From Gammaproteobacteria bacterium (lineage in GTDB: Bacteria; Pseudomonadota; Gammaproteobacteria; Enterobacterales; Alteromonadaceae): a stretch of 6,819 nucleotides of DNA. Below, in pieces: positions 1 to 6,819 of this stretch. Numbering within the stretch: position 1 is the stretch's first letter; every line of letters starts with the position of its first letter. Under the pieces are notes generated by a model. That model searched no databases. It saw nothing but the letters and a program-made list of their open reading frames with translations, and was not told the DNA's origin. The translations under genes were made by a program, and so were the position numbers. The stretch spans positions 1 through 6,819 of the forward strand of contig JAMCWV010000162.1 in the NCBI GenBank assembly GCA_023481025.1, in the 5' to 3' direction.

Positions 1-30
1 TATAGCATATATTTCCAGAGACACCAACAA

Positions 31-55
31 AAAACCCGCGCAATGCGCGGGTTTT
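31..55 (-). terminator. Rho-independent terminator of the fadIJ operon
   Basis: An 11-bp perfect inverted repeat (AAAACCCGCGC at 31-41, GCGCGGGTTTT at 45-55) encloses a 3-base loop. On the minus strand the GC-rich stem is followed directly by a run of six T, the classic intrinsic terminator layout. It lies 18 bases past the fadJ stop codon. On the plus strand the stem is followed by only four T, so it may also stop transcripts coming from the left, but less strongly. Confidence 0.9.
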
Positions 56-73
56 AGCTTAAAGATAAATCAA

Positions 74-2206
74 TTATTTTGTATAGAAGGAGTCACCCGC
101 GGCCGCCATATCAAGCAACAATTGGCAAGGTTGGAAACGTTCGCCTTCGGTCTCCGCATAATGCTGCAAGCGCTCAACGACATGCTTCACACCGAGACTG
201 TCCATGTAACGGAACGGACCGCCACGGAATGGCGGGAAACCAATGCCAAAGATTGCACCGATATCACCGTCACGTGGCGAACGGATAATTTCTTCCTGCA
301 AACACCAAGCTGCTTCGTTCAACATCGGCAGCACGCAACGCTCGATCATGACGTCTTTATCAAGCTTGGCCGCAGGTGTGATACCGAATAAACGGTAGAC
401 CGAACTGTCGACTTCTTTGCCTTTTTTCTTGCTGCCATAGAGATAAAAACCTTTGTTGCTCTTGCGACCTTTGCGGCCGTCATCGAGCAATTTACTGAAG
501 GCATCTGGCGCTTTGAAACGGTCACCCAATTCATCCGCAAGAATCGGCGCGACCTTACCTGCAACGTCAATACCCACTTCATCTAATAACGTGATCGGCC
601 CGACTGGGAAGCCAAATTTAACCAAGGTTTTGTCGAGCACTTCGATCGGCTCTCCAGCCAGCAATAGTCGTGCCGCTTCGTTCATGTACGGCGCAAGAAT
701 ACGATTGACGTAAAAACCAGCACCGTCACGCACAACAATTGGAGTCTTTCCTTGGCGCTTGGCGAATTCAACGGTCGTTGCAATGGTCTGCTGCGACGTT
801 CCTGCATGGGTAATAATTTCCGCTAATGGCATTTTCTCCACCGGCGAAAAGTAATGCAGGCCAATCACCTGTTCCGGGCGTTCGGCTTTGGCGGCAATTT
901 TGGTAATCGGTAACGACGACGTATTGGTCGCGAAGATCGTATGTTTAGCAGCGTTCATTTCGATGTCTGCCACCATCTGCTGCTTCAAGCTAAGATCTTC
1001 AAACACGGCTTCAACCACGATATCCGTGTCTTTAAAGCCGGAATAGTCCACCGTACCCGTCAACATCAACAATTCTTGTTGAAGTTGTGACTGGCGCATG
1101 ATTTTGCGCTTAACTTTCGGCTGCAATAACTTGTGATGATAGGCTAAAGCATTCTTGATGCCTTCTTGATTAATATCTTTCAAGCGCACCGGCACTTTGG
1201 CTTTGTTGATACTGACATGAGCAATACCTCCGCCCATCAGGCCGCCGCCAAGTACACCCGCTTTCTTTACTTTCTCCGGTTGCACGCCATCGGCACCGGT
1301 TTCTTTCTTAATTTCAGTTGTAGCAAAGAAGATATTGCGCAACTGATAAGACACCTCAGTCATCGCCAGTTCGCCGAATTGTTTGGCTTCGTACTCTAAA
1401 CCAGCCTGCATGCCTTTGCTCATGCCGTGCATGACCGTATCGATAATCTTGTCGATCGCTGGATAATTACCAAGCGCCTTCTTCTGCGCTTGTTCACGCG
1501 CCTTCTTATACAGCACAGAGCTCATTGGGCCTTCTAAAACTTTACCCACTAAGTTCAGTTGCGGCTTCTTCTTTTTCGGCTTGCCTTTCAGCGCAAATTC
1601 TATAGCCGCTTCAAGCAAGATACTTTGCGGCACAATTTCATCCACCAAGCCCATCTTCAACGCTTGTTTCGGTCGTAATTGCTTGCCAGTTAGCATCAAG
1701 GTCAGCGCATTCTGCACCCCGACCAAACGTGGTAAGCGCTGAGTACCACCCGAGCCAGGCAATAAACCAAGCTGAACTTCCGGCACACCCAACACAGTTT
1801 TTGGCGAATCACTGACCACACGCGCATGACAGGCTAAAGCAAGTTCTAATCCACCACCTAAAGCTGGGCCATTAATCGCCGCAATAACCGGAATTTTCAT
1901 CGCTTCTAAACGATCAAATAAAGCTTGTCCTTGCCGCGCCAAGCTCTCTGCATCCGCTGCAGTTTCACACTCGTTAATCATGCGAATATCGGCACCCGCG
2001 ACAAACGAACTTGGCTTGCCACTGATAAAGACCAAGCCTTTCAAGCCACTCTCGCGTTCAATCCGCGCCATCAAATCCGCAACTTCATCGGCGAACGTTG
2101 CCTTTAGCGTATTCATACTTTCGCCCGGCACGTCGATGGTGATCACACCAATGCCGTTGTCACGAATGTCTAGTTGGAAGGCGCTTTTCGTCTCTGCATT
2201 AGCCAT
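74..2206 (-). CDS. fadJ: Fatty acid oxidation complex alpha subunit FadJ (enoyl-CoA hydratase / 3-hydroxyacyl-CoA dehydrogenase)
   Basis: This 710-residue cytoplasmic enzyme hydrates trans-2-enoyl-CoA and oxidises the resulting L-3-hydroxyacyl-CoA with NAD+, handing the 3-ketoacyl-CoA to the FadI thiolase. The N-terminal crotonase domain (about 1-200) has the oxyanion-hole region FVAGADI (68-74), GGGLE with Glu121, and [11 protein letters not shown] with Glu143; Glu121 and Glu143 match the catalytic pair of FadB. The dehydrogenase part starts near 314 with the NAD-binding GxGxxG (Gly320, Gly322, Gly325). It continues with NTSS (428-431), the catalytic His451/Glu463 pair in [13 protein letters not shown], and GFYVNR with Asn501. 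The C-terminal repeat domain carries [11 protein letters not shown] (654-664). The length fits FadJ (E. coli about 714 aa). I chose the ATG at 2204-2206, not the one 16 codons upstream, because it has GGAG 8 bases before it, overlaps the fadI stop and begins where family similarity begins. A lysine-rich linker (208-214) is slightly unusual. FadB is the alternative, but the FadI-type partner and gene order favour FadJ. Confidence 0.93.
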   Translation of the reverse strand: MANAETKSAFQLDIRDNGIGVITIDVPGESMNTLKATFADEVADLMARIERESGLKGLVFISGKPSSFVAGADIRMINECETAADAESLARQGQALFDRLEAMKIPVIAAINGPALGGGLELALACHARVVSDSPKTVLGVPEVQLGLLPGSGGTQRLPRLVGVQNALTLMLTGKQLRPKQALKMGLVDEIVPQSILLEAAIEFALKGKPKKKKPQLNLVGKVLEGPMSSVLYKKAREQAQKKALGNYPAIDKIIDTVMHGMSKGMQAGLEYEAKQFGELAMTEVSYQLRNIFFATTEIKKETGADGVQPEKVKKAGVLGGGLMGGGIAHVSINKAKVPVRLKDINQEGIKNALAYHHKLLQPKVKRKIMRQSQLQQELLMLTGTVDYSGFKDTDIVVEAVFEDLSLKQQMVADIEMNAAKHTIFATNTSSLPITKIAAKAERPEQVIGLHYFSPVEKMPLAEIITHAGTSQQTIATTVEFAKRQGKTPIVVRDGAGFYVNRILAPYMNEAARLLLAGEPIEVLDKTLVKFGFPVGPITLLDEVGIDVAGKVAPILADELGDRFKAPDAFSKLLDDGRKGRKSNKGFYLYGSKKKGKEVDSSVYRLFGITPAAKLDKDVMIERCVLPMLNEAAWCLQEEIIRSPRDGDIGAIFGIGFPPFRGGPFRYMDSLGVKHVVERLQHYAETEGERFQPCQLLLDMAAAGDSFYTK

Positions 2207-2218
2207 TATTCTGTCTCC
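2204..2218 (-). promoter_or_regulatory. fadI/fadJ translational coupling junction and fadJ ribosome binding site
   Basis: The fadI stop TAA (2208-2206) and the fadJ start ATG (2206-2204) share one A, giving TAATG. A GGAG Shine-Dalgarno sequence (2218-2215) lies inside the end of fadI, 8 bases before the ATG. This decides the fadJ start and implies that terminating ribosomes re-initiate, which would keep the two subunits of the complex in proportion. Confidence 0.85.
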
Positions 2219-3534
2219 AAGATTACTGCTGCACCCAAACCACCTGCTGCACACGCGGTCGTTAACGCGGTACCACCACCGCGACGATGTAATTCATTCA
2301 AGGCCTGAGTCATCATCCGAGCGCCGGTTGCAGCAAACGGGTGACCATAAGCAAGTGAACTACCCATAACATTAAACTTCGCTTCGTCAATTTCACCAAT
2401 CGCGCTGCTGCGACCGAGTTTCTCGGCGGCGAATTTCTGACTGGCGAAGGCTTTTACGTTGGCTAAAGTTTGTGCAGCGAAAGCCTCATGCATATCAATC
2501 AGGGTCAGATCATTCAGCGTCATGCCCGCGCGATCTAATGCAATTGGAGTCGCATACGACGGTCCCATCAGCATATCTTCCCAGACATCGATGGCACTGA
2601 ACGCATAACTACGAATGTAACCTAATGGCGTATAGCCGAGCTCTTTGGCGCGACTTTCAGTCATCATCAGCACCGCTGATGCACCATCGGTGAGCGGCGT
2701 TGAGTTTGCCGCGGTGACCGTGCCGTGTTTTCTATCAAAAACCGGACGCAACTTCGCGTAGCCGGCTAAGTCGGAGTTCGCGCGAATATTGTTATCGCGA
2801 CTCATAAAGTCCTTGTATGGCGGTACATGTGCCGTCATCACTTCGTCGGTTAATTTTCCGGCTTCCCAAGCCTCGTGGGCGAGCTGATGCGAGCGATGGG
2901 CTAGTTTGTCTTGGTCTTCCCGGCTAATACCATGACTCTTAGCCATTTGTTCAGCCGTCTGCCCCATGCTCAAACCGGTCGAGTACTCTGCCACTGCAGG
3001 CGGCACTGGCATTAAATCTTTCAAGCCTAAGCGCTTCAAAATACTGAGGCGTTGGCCGAGGCTTCGGGCTTTATTCAAGTCGACCAAAGCACGAGCTAAT
3101 TTCTTCGAAACACCAATCGGTAACACTGACGACGAGTCAGCGCCGCCGGCAATCGCAACGCTAATGGTGCCCGCAGCCATAGCTTCGGCAGCACTCACCG
3201 CTGACTGGAAACTGGTCGCACAGGCACGGCTGACGCTGAAAGCATCACACGTGACTGGTAAACTGGTCGCCAAAACGATTTCCCGCGCGATATTCGGCGC
3301 TTCTGGCATTTGTACAACCTGACCAAAGACTAATTGTTCTACCAATGCTGGGTCTAAATTGGTACGCTGAATGAGTTCCTGTACCACCATCGATCCCATA
3401 TCGACTGCTGGTACACCGTGAAAGTAAGTGGCTTGCTTAGCAAACGGCGTACGTAAGCCGGCGACAATCGCAATGCGGTCGCCCTTAGCCGTGAGCAAGC
3501 GCTGTCCTGAGACAGACGGTTTTGAAGCTGACAT
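2206..3534 (-). CDS. fadI: 3-ketoacyl-CoA thiolase FadI (fatty acid oxidation complex beta subunit)
   Basis: This 442-residue thiolase cleaves 3-ketoacyl-CoA with CoA to give acetyl-CoA and an acyl-CoA two carbons shorter, the last step of each beta-oxidation turn, in complex with FadJ. The sequence shows the complete thiolase signature: nucleophilic Cys105 in [13 protein letters not shown], the MHEAFA motif with His349, GHPFAATGA with His398, and the second active-site Cys428 in [12 protein letters not shown]. The [11 protein letters not shown] motif (277-287) is also typical. The length fits FadI (E. coli about 436 aa) and is well above FadA (about 390 aa); the extra residues fall mainly in a loop around 150-190. 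The start ATG at 3532-3534 has AGGGG 6 bases upstream. It is the first gene of the minus-strand operon, with a FadR-like palindrome 20 bases upstream of the start codon, so fatty-acid-responsive repression is likely. Confidence 0.94.
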   Translation of the reverse strand: MSASKPSVSGQRLLTAKGDRIAIVAGLRTPFAKQATYFHGVPAVDMGSMVVQELIQRTNLDPALVEQLVFGQVVQMPEAPNIAREIVLATSLPVTCDAFSVSRACATSFQSAVSAAEAMAAGTISVAIAGGADSSSVLPIGVSKKLARALVDLNKARSLGQRLSILKRLGLKDLMPVPPAVAEYSTGLSMGQTAEQMAKSHGISREDQDKLAHRSHQLAHEAWEAGKLTDEVMTAHVPPYKDFMSRDNNIRANSDLAGYAKLRPVFDRKHGTVTAANSTPLTDGASAVLMMTESRAKELGYTPLGYIRSYAFSAIDVWEDMLMGPSYATPIALDRAGMTLNDLTLIDMHEAFAAQTLANVKAFASQKFAAEKLGRSSAIGEIDEAKFNVMGSSLAYGHPFAATGARMMTQALNELHRRGGGTALTTACAAGGLGAAVILETE

Positions 3535-3554
3535 AAATTACCCCTGTTGTATTA

Positions 3555-3567
3555 GTGGTCAGACCAC
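3555..3567. promoter_or_regulatory. FadR-like operator palindrome
   Basis: The bases GTGGTCAGACCAC form a perfect 13-bp palindrome around a central A at 3561. The inner TGGTCNGACCA exactly matches the core of the E. coli FadR (GntR family) binding consensus, although the flanks differ from the full AACTGGTC...GACCAGTT form. It lies just upstream of fadI and just downstream of that gene's candidate -10 box. This is the position from which a repressor released by long-chain acyl-CoA would block transcription. It also lies 91 bases upstream of the divergent moxR start. The palindrome is seen directly; the regulator is inferred, and no regulator gene is in the window. Confidence 0.72.
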
Positions 3568-3580
3568 AATTTATCTTTCG

Positions 3581-3586
3581 ATTCTA
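3581..3586 (-). promoter_or_regulatory. Candidate -10 box of the fadI promoter
   Basis: On the minus strand TAGAAT matches TATAAT at 5 of 6 positions, and the overlapping TATAGA is also plausible. The hexamer 17 bases upstream (TTTTAA) is a poor -35, so this may be a weak or activator-dependent promoter. Transcription would begin around 3574, placing the FadR-like palindrome at roughly +8 to +20. The case rests on position and AT-richness and is tentative. Confidence 0.3.
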
Positions 3587-3658
3587 TACACAATTGTAGA
3601 AAATTAAAACCATAGCCGTAAGATGTGCAATTCGAACGCCATAAATGAAGAGGAAGCT

Positions 3659-4618
3659 ATGAGCGCAGTCAACGCTTTTCACCAGTTACACGCCTATCTC
3701 GACAGTCAAGTGCTCGGCCAACCCAGTCTGACTGAACATCTTTTGATTGCAATTCTGGCGGATGGCCATCTCTTGGTGGAAGGGCCTCCTGGCTTAGCCA
3801 AAACCCGTGCCGTACAGGCATTGGCCAGCGGTATCGAAGGCGACTTTCAACGCATTCAGTTCACCCCCGACCTATTACCTGCAGATTTAACCGGTACCGA
3901 TATTTATCGTCCGGAAACGGGTGAGTTTCTGTTTCAGCAAGGGCCACTCTTTCACAATTTGATTCTTGCTGACGAAATTAACCGTGCGCCAGCAAAAGTC
4001 CAGTCTGCATTGCTAGAAGCCATGTCAGAACGACAAATCAGCGTGGGTCGCAACACCTACAAGCTACCTGCGCTGTACACCGTCATGGCGACCCAGAATC
4101 CGCTCGAACAAGAAGGCACCTATCCGCTACCAGAAGCACAGCTTGACCGTTTTCTCTTGCATCTAAGCTTAGACTATCCTGACGCGGTCACCGAACAAAA
4201 AATTCTGCAGTTGACCCGCAGCGAAACGATTCAGGGCCATGTCACCATGGCGGAGCCTCTGTCACAAAGCACTATTTTCGAAGCACGCAAGGCATTGATT
4301 GACTTGCACATGGCCAATGAAGTTGAAGAGTATCTTGTTGCCTTGATTATGGCCTCTCGCCAACCAGCAGCGTACTGCGAAACCTTAGCCAGTTGGTTAG
4401 CGATTGGTGCGAGTCCACGCGCAACCATCGCTCTCGACCGATGCGCTCGTGCCAAAGCTTGGTTAGCAGGTCGCGACTTTGTCACACCAGACGACATTGC
4501 CAGCTTGTTGCACAATGTCTTGCGCCATCGAATTATTTTAAGTTACGGTGCCGAAGCAGACGGAATCAGTGCAGATCAAGTCATTGATCGGATTCTTGAA
4601 CTGGTCCCTGCGCCCTAA
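3659..4618 (+). CDS. MoxR-family AAA+ ATPase
   Basis: This is a 319-residue soluble ATPase of the MoxR family, whose members are thought to act as chaperones that help VWA-domain partners or metalloproteins mature. Walker A is GPPGLAKT (42-49), Walker B is LILADEINRA with Asp105/Glu106, and sensor 1 lies in ATQNP (144-148). The LDRF arginine (Arg164) fits the arginine finger, and ASPRA (251-255) with Arg254 fits sensor 2. The LLPADLTGTDIYR segment (72-84) and the EGTYPLPEAQLDRF segment (152-165) are strongly MoxR-like. The length is normal for the family. I chose the ATG at 3659-3661 because GAGG (3650-3653) lies 5 bases before it; an upstream in-frame ATG at 3623 would add 12 residues with no visible ribosome binding site. 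It heads the plus-strand cluster, 31 bases before the DUF58 gene. Family assignment is firm; the substrate is unknown. Confidence 0.93.
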   Translation: MSAVNAFHQLHAYLDSQVLGQPSLTEHLLIAILADGHLLVEGPPGLAKTRAVQALASGIEGDFQRIQFTPDLLPADLTGTDIYRPETGEFLFQQGPLFHNLILADEINRAPAKVQSALLEAMSERQISVGRNTYKLPALYTVMATQNPLEQEGTYPLPEAQLDRFLLHLSLDYPDAVTEQKILQLTRSETIQGHVTMAEPLSQSTIFEARKALIDLHMANEVEEYLVALIMASRQPAAYCETLASWLAIGASPRATIALDRCARAKAWLAGRDFVTPDDIASLLHNVLRHRIILSYGAEADGISADQVIDRILELVPAP

Positions 4619-4649
4619 TTGAAGTCGCCAATAGAGTTGTAGCGTAATT

Positions 4650-5624
4650 ATGAAGTCGTCGGCTTTTACATCTACTAGCGCAGCACAATGGTTGCAAGAT
4701 GCGCATAGCAACGGCAGCGAATTAAATCTGACCGAGTTGTTGGCTTATCGCCAACAGCCGTTACGTATGCCCGTTCCTCGTCGGGCAGGTATCACCGTCC
4801 AAAGCGGTCAGCGCCTGAGTAAAACGCGTGGACGTGGCATGGAGTTTGACGAAGTGCGCCATTATCAAGCGGGTGATGATATTCGCGCGATTGATTGGCG
4901 AGTCACAGCACGGACCGGTAAAACCCACACCAAACTGTATCGTGAGGAAAAAGAACGACCGGTCTATCTTTGCGTCGACATCGGGACAAGTATGAATTTC
5001 GGTTCTACCTTGTTGTTAAAGTCAGTGCAAGCCGCGCATATAGCCGCCGGGCTGGCATGGCACACCGTACAACGCGGTGACCGGATTGGCGGATTGATAT
5101 ACAACGATAGTCAGCACCATGAAATCAAACCTCAAGGCCGCCAACATGGTGCCCTGTTGCTTCTTAAACAACTGGTGGCGTTGCAAACACAAGCCATCAG
5201 CGCAGCACAGCCTACGCAGAATCTGGCCAGCCAACTGCGACGTTTGCAACAAATCTGCCGACCGGGTACTGACATAGTACTCATCAGTGACTTTTATCAA
5301 TGTGGTGACGACGAGCTGCTTTTAATGCGCGGACTTCGCCGCCACCACAATGTCACTGCGGTACAAGTTTTTGATCCCCTTGAGCGACAATTACCGGCCA
5401 ACTTCCGCCAAGATATTGACATTATCAGCCCATCGAGCACGGGTGAGAACGCTCGTAGCCAACTGCCAGCAAGTCAGGCTGCTACCCATAGGCGTTGGTT
5501 ACAACAAGCCAGTGCGCGTCAACACAACTTAACGACACAACTGCGGCGCAGTGGCATTGCCCACATTGCGATTTCCGCGGCCCTACCGGTACAGCAACAA
5601 TGGTTTGTCGGGAGGCCACAGTAA
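4650..5624 (+). CDS. DUF58 domain protein (MoxR-associated, VWA-like fold)
   Basis: This 324-residue protein of the DUF58 family is almost always encoded beside MoxR ATPases. The family hallmark is RGRGMEFDEVRHYQAGDDIR (60-79), followed by IDWRVTAR (81-88) and LYREEKERPVYL (97-108). A VWA-like region follows, with VDIGTSMNFGS (109-119) and LISDFYQ (211-217). The usual metal-site motif DxSxS appears here as D110-I-G-T-S114, so the first serine is a glycine. I see no transmembrane segment or signal peptide, so it is probably cytoplasmic or peripherally bound to the membrane proteins encoded downstream. The start is the only reasonable one: an in-frame stop lies two codons upstream and the next ATG would remove 39 residues. 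However, the nearest Shine-Dalgarno-like bases (AGAG, 4633-4636) are 13 bases away, so initiation may be weak. Its stop overlaps the next start. The molecular role is unknown. Confidence 0.88.
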   Translation: MKSSAFTSTSAAQWLQDAHSNGSELNLTELLAYRQQPLRMPVPRRAGITVQSGQRLSKTRGRGMEFDEVRHYQAGDDIRAIDWRVTARTGKTHTKLYREEKERPVYLCVDIGTSMNFGSTLLLKSVQAAHIAAGLAWHTVQRGDRIGGLIYNDSQHHEIKPQGRQHGALLLLKQLVALQTQAISAAQPTQNLASQLRRLQQICRPGTDIVLISDFYQCGDDELLLMRGLRRHHNVTAVQVFDPLERQLPANFRQDIDIISPSSTGENARSQLPASQAATHRRWLQQASARQHNLTTQLRRSGIAHIAISAALPVQQQWFVGRPQ

Positions 5625-5626
5625 TG
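5611..5626 (+). promoter_or_regulatory. Ribosome binding site and TAATG overlap starting the DUF4381 gene
   Basis: GGAGG (5611-5615) sits 8 bases before the ATG at 5624-5626, and that ATG shares its A with the TAA stop of the DUF58 gene. This fixes the DUF4381 start. A much longer in-frame reading from 5495 would overlap the DUF58 gene by 130 bases and lacks comparable support. Confidence 0.88.
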
Positions 5627-6121
5627 GCATTAAAATTGAGCGCCTTAGCAGCATCTCCTCTTGATCAACTGCACGACATTCAGGTCACCGAGCCGGTTGT
5701 ATTTATGCCATTGAGTTGGGGTTGGTGGGTGCTGTTGATCCTTATTGTCATCATGCTGTTGACGCTGTACAAGTTTATTCGCAAGCGTCAACAGCTGCAA
5801 CGACGTGTGCAGTTGGCGCAATCCGAAATTAGCACAGCAACCAGTCTCCTCGAAGTTCACACGGCAATCCGACGCGCCTGCTTAGCCGTATGGGAGCGCG
5901 AACAGATCGCTCATCTGCAGGGCCAAGCGTGGACAGATTTTTGGCTATCAACTTGGCCGACAGCGATGCAGCAAAACATCGCCGCCGATCTGACTGAAAT
6001 TCAAGCGCAACTTTATGTGGCCTCGCCTGATCAACAGTTGACCGAACGCTATCAGGCGCTCGCCAAGCGATGGATACAGGTTAGTTGGGCTGCGCGCCTG
6101 CATGGCCGGGAGGTGCGCTAA
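5624..6121 (+). CDS. DUF4381 family single-pass membrane protein
   Basis: This is a 165-residue protein matching the DUF4381 family found between DUF58 and VWA genes in proteobacterial MoxR clusters. It has a short N-terminal part with the typical SPLDQLHDIQ (11-20), then proline and hydrophobic residues leading into GWW (33-35). One transmembrane helix spans about 31-52 and is followed by a basic stretch (FIRKRQQLQRR, 51-61). The positive residues predict a cytoplasmic C-terminal part. The rest is helical, with AIRRACLAVWERE (81-93) and LQGQAWTDFW (98-107), both characteristic of the family. The likely role is to join the cytoplasmic MoxR/DUF58 components to the membrane VWA proteins, but this is inferred from gene order. 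It overlaps its neighbours by one base at each end, which points to tight co-expression. Confidence 0.88.
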   Translation: MALKLSALAASPLDQLHDIQVTEPVVFMPLSWGWWVLLILIVIMLLTLYKFIRKRQQLQRRVQLAQSEISTATSLLEVHTAIRRACLAVWEREQIAHLQGQAWTDFWLSTWPTAMQQNIAADLTEIQAQLYVASPDQQLTERYQALAKRWIQVSWAARLHGREVR

Positions 6122-6123
6122 TG
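6108..6123 (+). promoter_or_regulatory. Ribosome binding site and TAATG overlap starting the VWA gene
   Basis: GGGAGG (6108-6113) lies 7 bases before the ATG at 6121-6123, whose A is also the last base of the DUF4381 stop codon. The spacing and strength decide the start of the truncated VWA gene and repeat the coupling seen one gene upstream. Confidence 0.87.
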
Positions 6124-6819
6124 TTCACCCTTGCTGCGCCGTGGTTTCTACTCCTATTGCCATTGCCCTTGCTGGTTCGTTGGCTGCTACCCAAGAAAAC
6201 ACCGCAAGCAGCCGCGCTTTGGCTGCCTCAACAGCAATATGTATTACCTGACAAAATTTCCCGTCGAGCAAAGCGCGGGCGTTGGTTATTACCCTTGCTC
6301 ATCTGGACTGCTCTTGTGGCTACGGTTGCTCAACCGCGTTGGCTTGACGAGCCAATCCCGATTAATCCGGAAGCGCGCGAAATTATGATCGCACTGGATT
6401 TATCCGGCAGCATGGAAATGGACGACATGACGTTAAATGGACGCCGAGCCTCACGTTTAGAAGCTGCGCACAAAATTCTCGCCGACTTTATTCGGCGGCG
6501 TAGCGGCGATCGCATCGGTCTAATTGTTTATGCCGATCATGCGTATGTTTATGTCCCCATTACCAGCGACTTACAAACAGTCGCGACCATGGCTGAGGAA
6601 GCCACCATAGGTCTTGCCGGCCAACGCACCGCGCTTGGTGATGCAATAGGGCTTTCAATTAAGTACTTTGAAGAGCGTCCGAGCGACAATCAAGTGGTCT
6701 TGATGCTTACCGACGGCATGATCAACACCGGCGTCATCAATGCCGAACAAGCCATACAGCTAGCCGCCAATCACGACGTAAAAATTCACACCATCGGCAT
6801 TCGTTATTACGAAAGGACC
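6121..6819 (+). CDS. BatA-like membrane VWA-domain protein (3' end outside the window)
   Basis: This open reading frame starts at 6121 and is still open at the window edge after 233 codons, so only the N-terminal part is seen. Two hydrophobic helices (about 7-24 and 54-72) flank a basic segment (44-54), as in BatA-type proteins that present a VWA domain at the inner membrane. The VWA domain begins near residue 87 and has a complete metal-ion-dependent adhesion site: DLSGS (Asp93, Ser95, Ser97), Thr170 in GQRTALGDAIG, and Asp198 in MLTDG. The strings IGLIVYADHAYVYVPITSD (132-150) and IGLAGQRTALGDAIGLS (163-179) are strongly BatA-like. Full-length relatives are about 320-340 residues and usually end in another transmembrane helix, so roughly 90-110 residues are missing. 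A second VWA gene with TPR repeats (BatB/BatC-like) commonly follows. The partners are probably MoxR and DUF58, but the function is unproven. Confidence 0.9.
   Translation, partial: MFTLAAPWFLLLLPLPLLVRWLLPKKTPQAAALWLPQQQYVLPDKISRRAKRGRWLLPLLIWTALVATVAQPRWLDEPIPINPEAREIMIALDLSGSMEMDDMTLNGRRASRLEAAHKILADFIRRRSGDRIGLIVYADHAYVYVPITSDLQTVATMAEEATIGLAGQRTALGDAIGLSIKYFEERPSDNQVVLMLTDGMINTGVINAEQAIQLAANHDVKIHTIGIRYYERT

Noticed and set aside
122..391. Plus-strand open frames inside fadJ, including one of 89 codons
   Set aside because: They lie opposite a well-supported fadJ with intact domains, have no recognisable domain or ribosome binding site, and look like antisense shadows of its codon pattern.
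1980..2369. A 129-codon plus-strand open frame across the fadI/fadJ junction
   Set aside because: It is antisense to both conserved genes and their coupling site, with no independent coding evidence.
2966..3322. A 118-codon plus-strand open frame opposite fadI
   Set aside because: The fadI reading frame carries all thiolase motifs across this region. The antisense translation has low complexity and no known family features.
3590..3597. Short palindrome ACAATTGT
   Set aside because: Only 8 bp and AT-rich, with no extended symmetry and no match to an operator I know. It is easily explained by chance.
3585..3602. Possible -10 elements for moxR (TATACA at 3585, TAGAAA at 3597)
   Set aside because: Neither has a convincing -35 at the right spacing. 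The region is AT-rich, so chance matches are expected; a moxR promoter probably lies here but I cannot place it.
5495..5623. A 43-residue N-terminal extension of the DUF4381 protein, including a CPHC-like sequence
   Set aside because: The extension is the DUF58 gene read in another frame. The strong GGAGG and ATG at 5624 give a protein of family-typical length, so the apparent zinc-finger-like cysteines are an artefact.
6131..6388. An 85-codon plus-strand frame within the start of the VWA gene
   Set aside because: The VWA frame from 6121 is open to the window edge with two membrane helices and a complete MIDAS. This shorter frame overlaps it out of register and has no motif.

Overview
The window looks like an ordinary chromosomal segment of a gammaproteobacterium, most likely an Alteromonadales/Shewanella-like marine lineage. 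Three things suggest this: a FadI-type thiolase lying upstream of a FadJ-type multifunctional enzyme, a TGGTCNGACCA palindrome of the FadR type in front of them, and a MoxR/DUF58/DUF4381/VWA cluster divergent from them. Base composition looks moderate, with no obvious foreign island. I see no mobile elements, tRNA or rRNA genes, CRISPR repeats or pseudogenes. The lineage call rests on protein style and gene order, not on a search.

Left half (1-3534, minus strand): a two-gene beta-oxidation operon, fadI then fadJ. The genes overlap by one base (TAATG). The operon ends in a strong intrinsic terminator at 31-55. FadJ (710 aa) would supply enoyl-CoA hydratase and L-3-hydroxyacyl-CoA dehydrogenase activity, and FadI (442 aa) the thiolase step. 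Together they would form the alpha/beta complex that shortens acyl-CoAs by two carbons per cycle. All catalytic residues I looked for are present.

Centre (3535-3658): a 124-bp divergent intergenic region. It holds a perfect 13-bp palindrome (GTGGTC-A-GACCAC) that matches the core of the FadR operator, a possible promoter for fadI, and the ribosome binding sites of both divergent genes.

Right half (3659-6819, plus strand): a tight cluster of a MoxR AAA+ ATPase, a DUF58 protein, a small DUF4381 membrane protein and the first 233 codons of a BatA-like membrane-anchored von Willebrand factor A (VWA) protein that runs off the window. The last two junctions are TAATG overlaps with strong Shine-Dalgarno sequences, so the genes are very likely co-transcribed and translationally coupled. 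Such MoxR-VWA modules are widespread. They are thought to act as chaperone-like or metal-cofactor/envelope-stress systems, but their substrates are mostly unknown. The layout here is a known type, and I do not see a clearly new system. The points most worth following up are the FadR-like operator shared between the two divergent operons and the non-canonical metal-site motif in the DUF58 protein.
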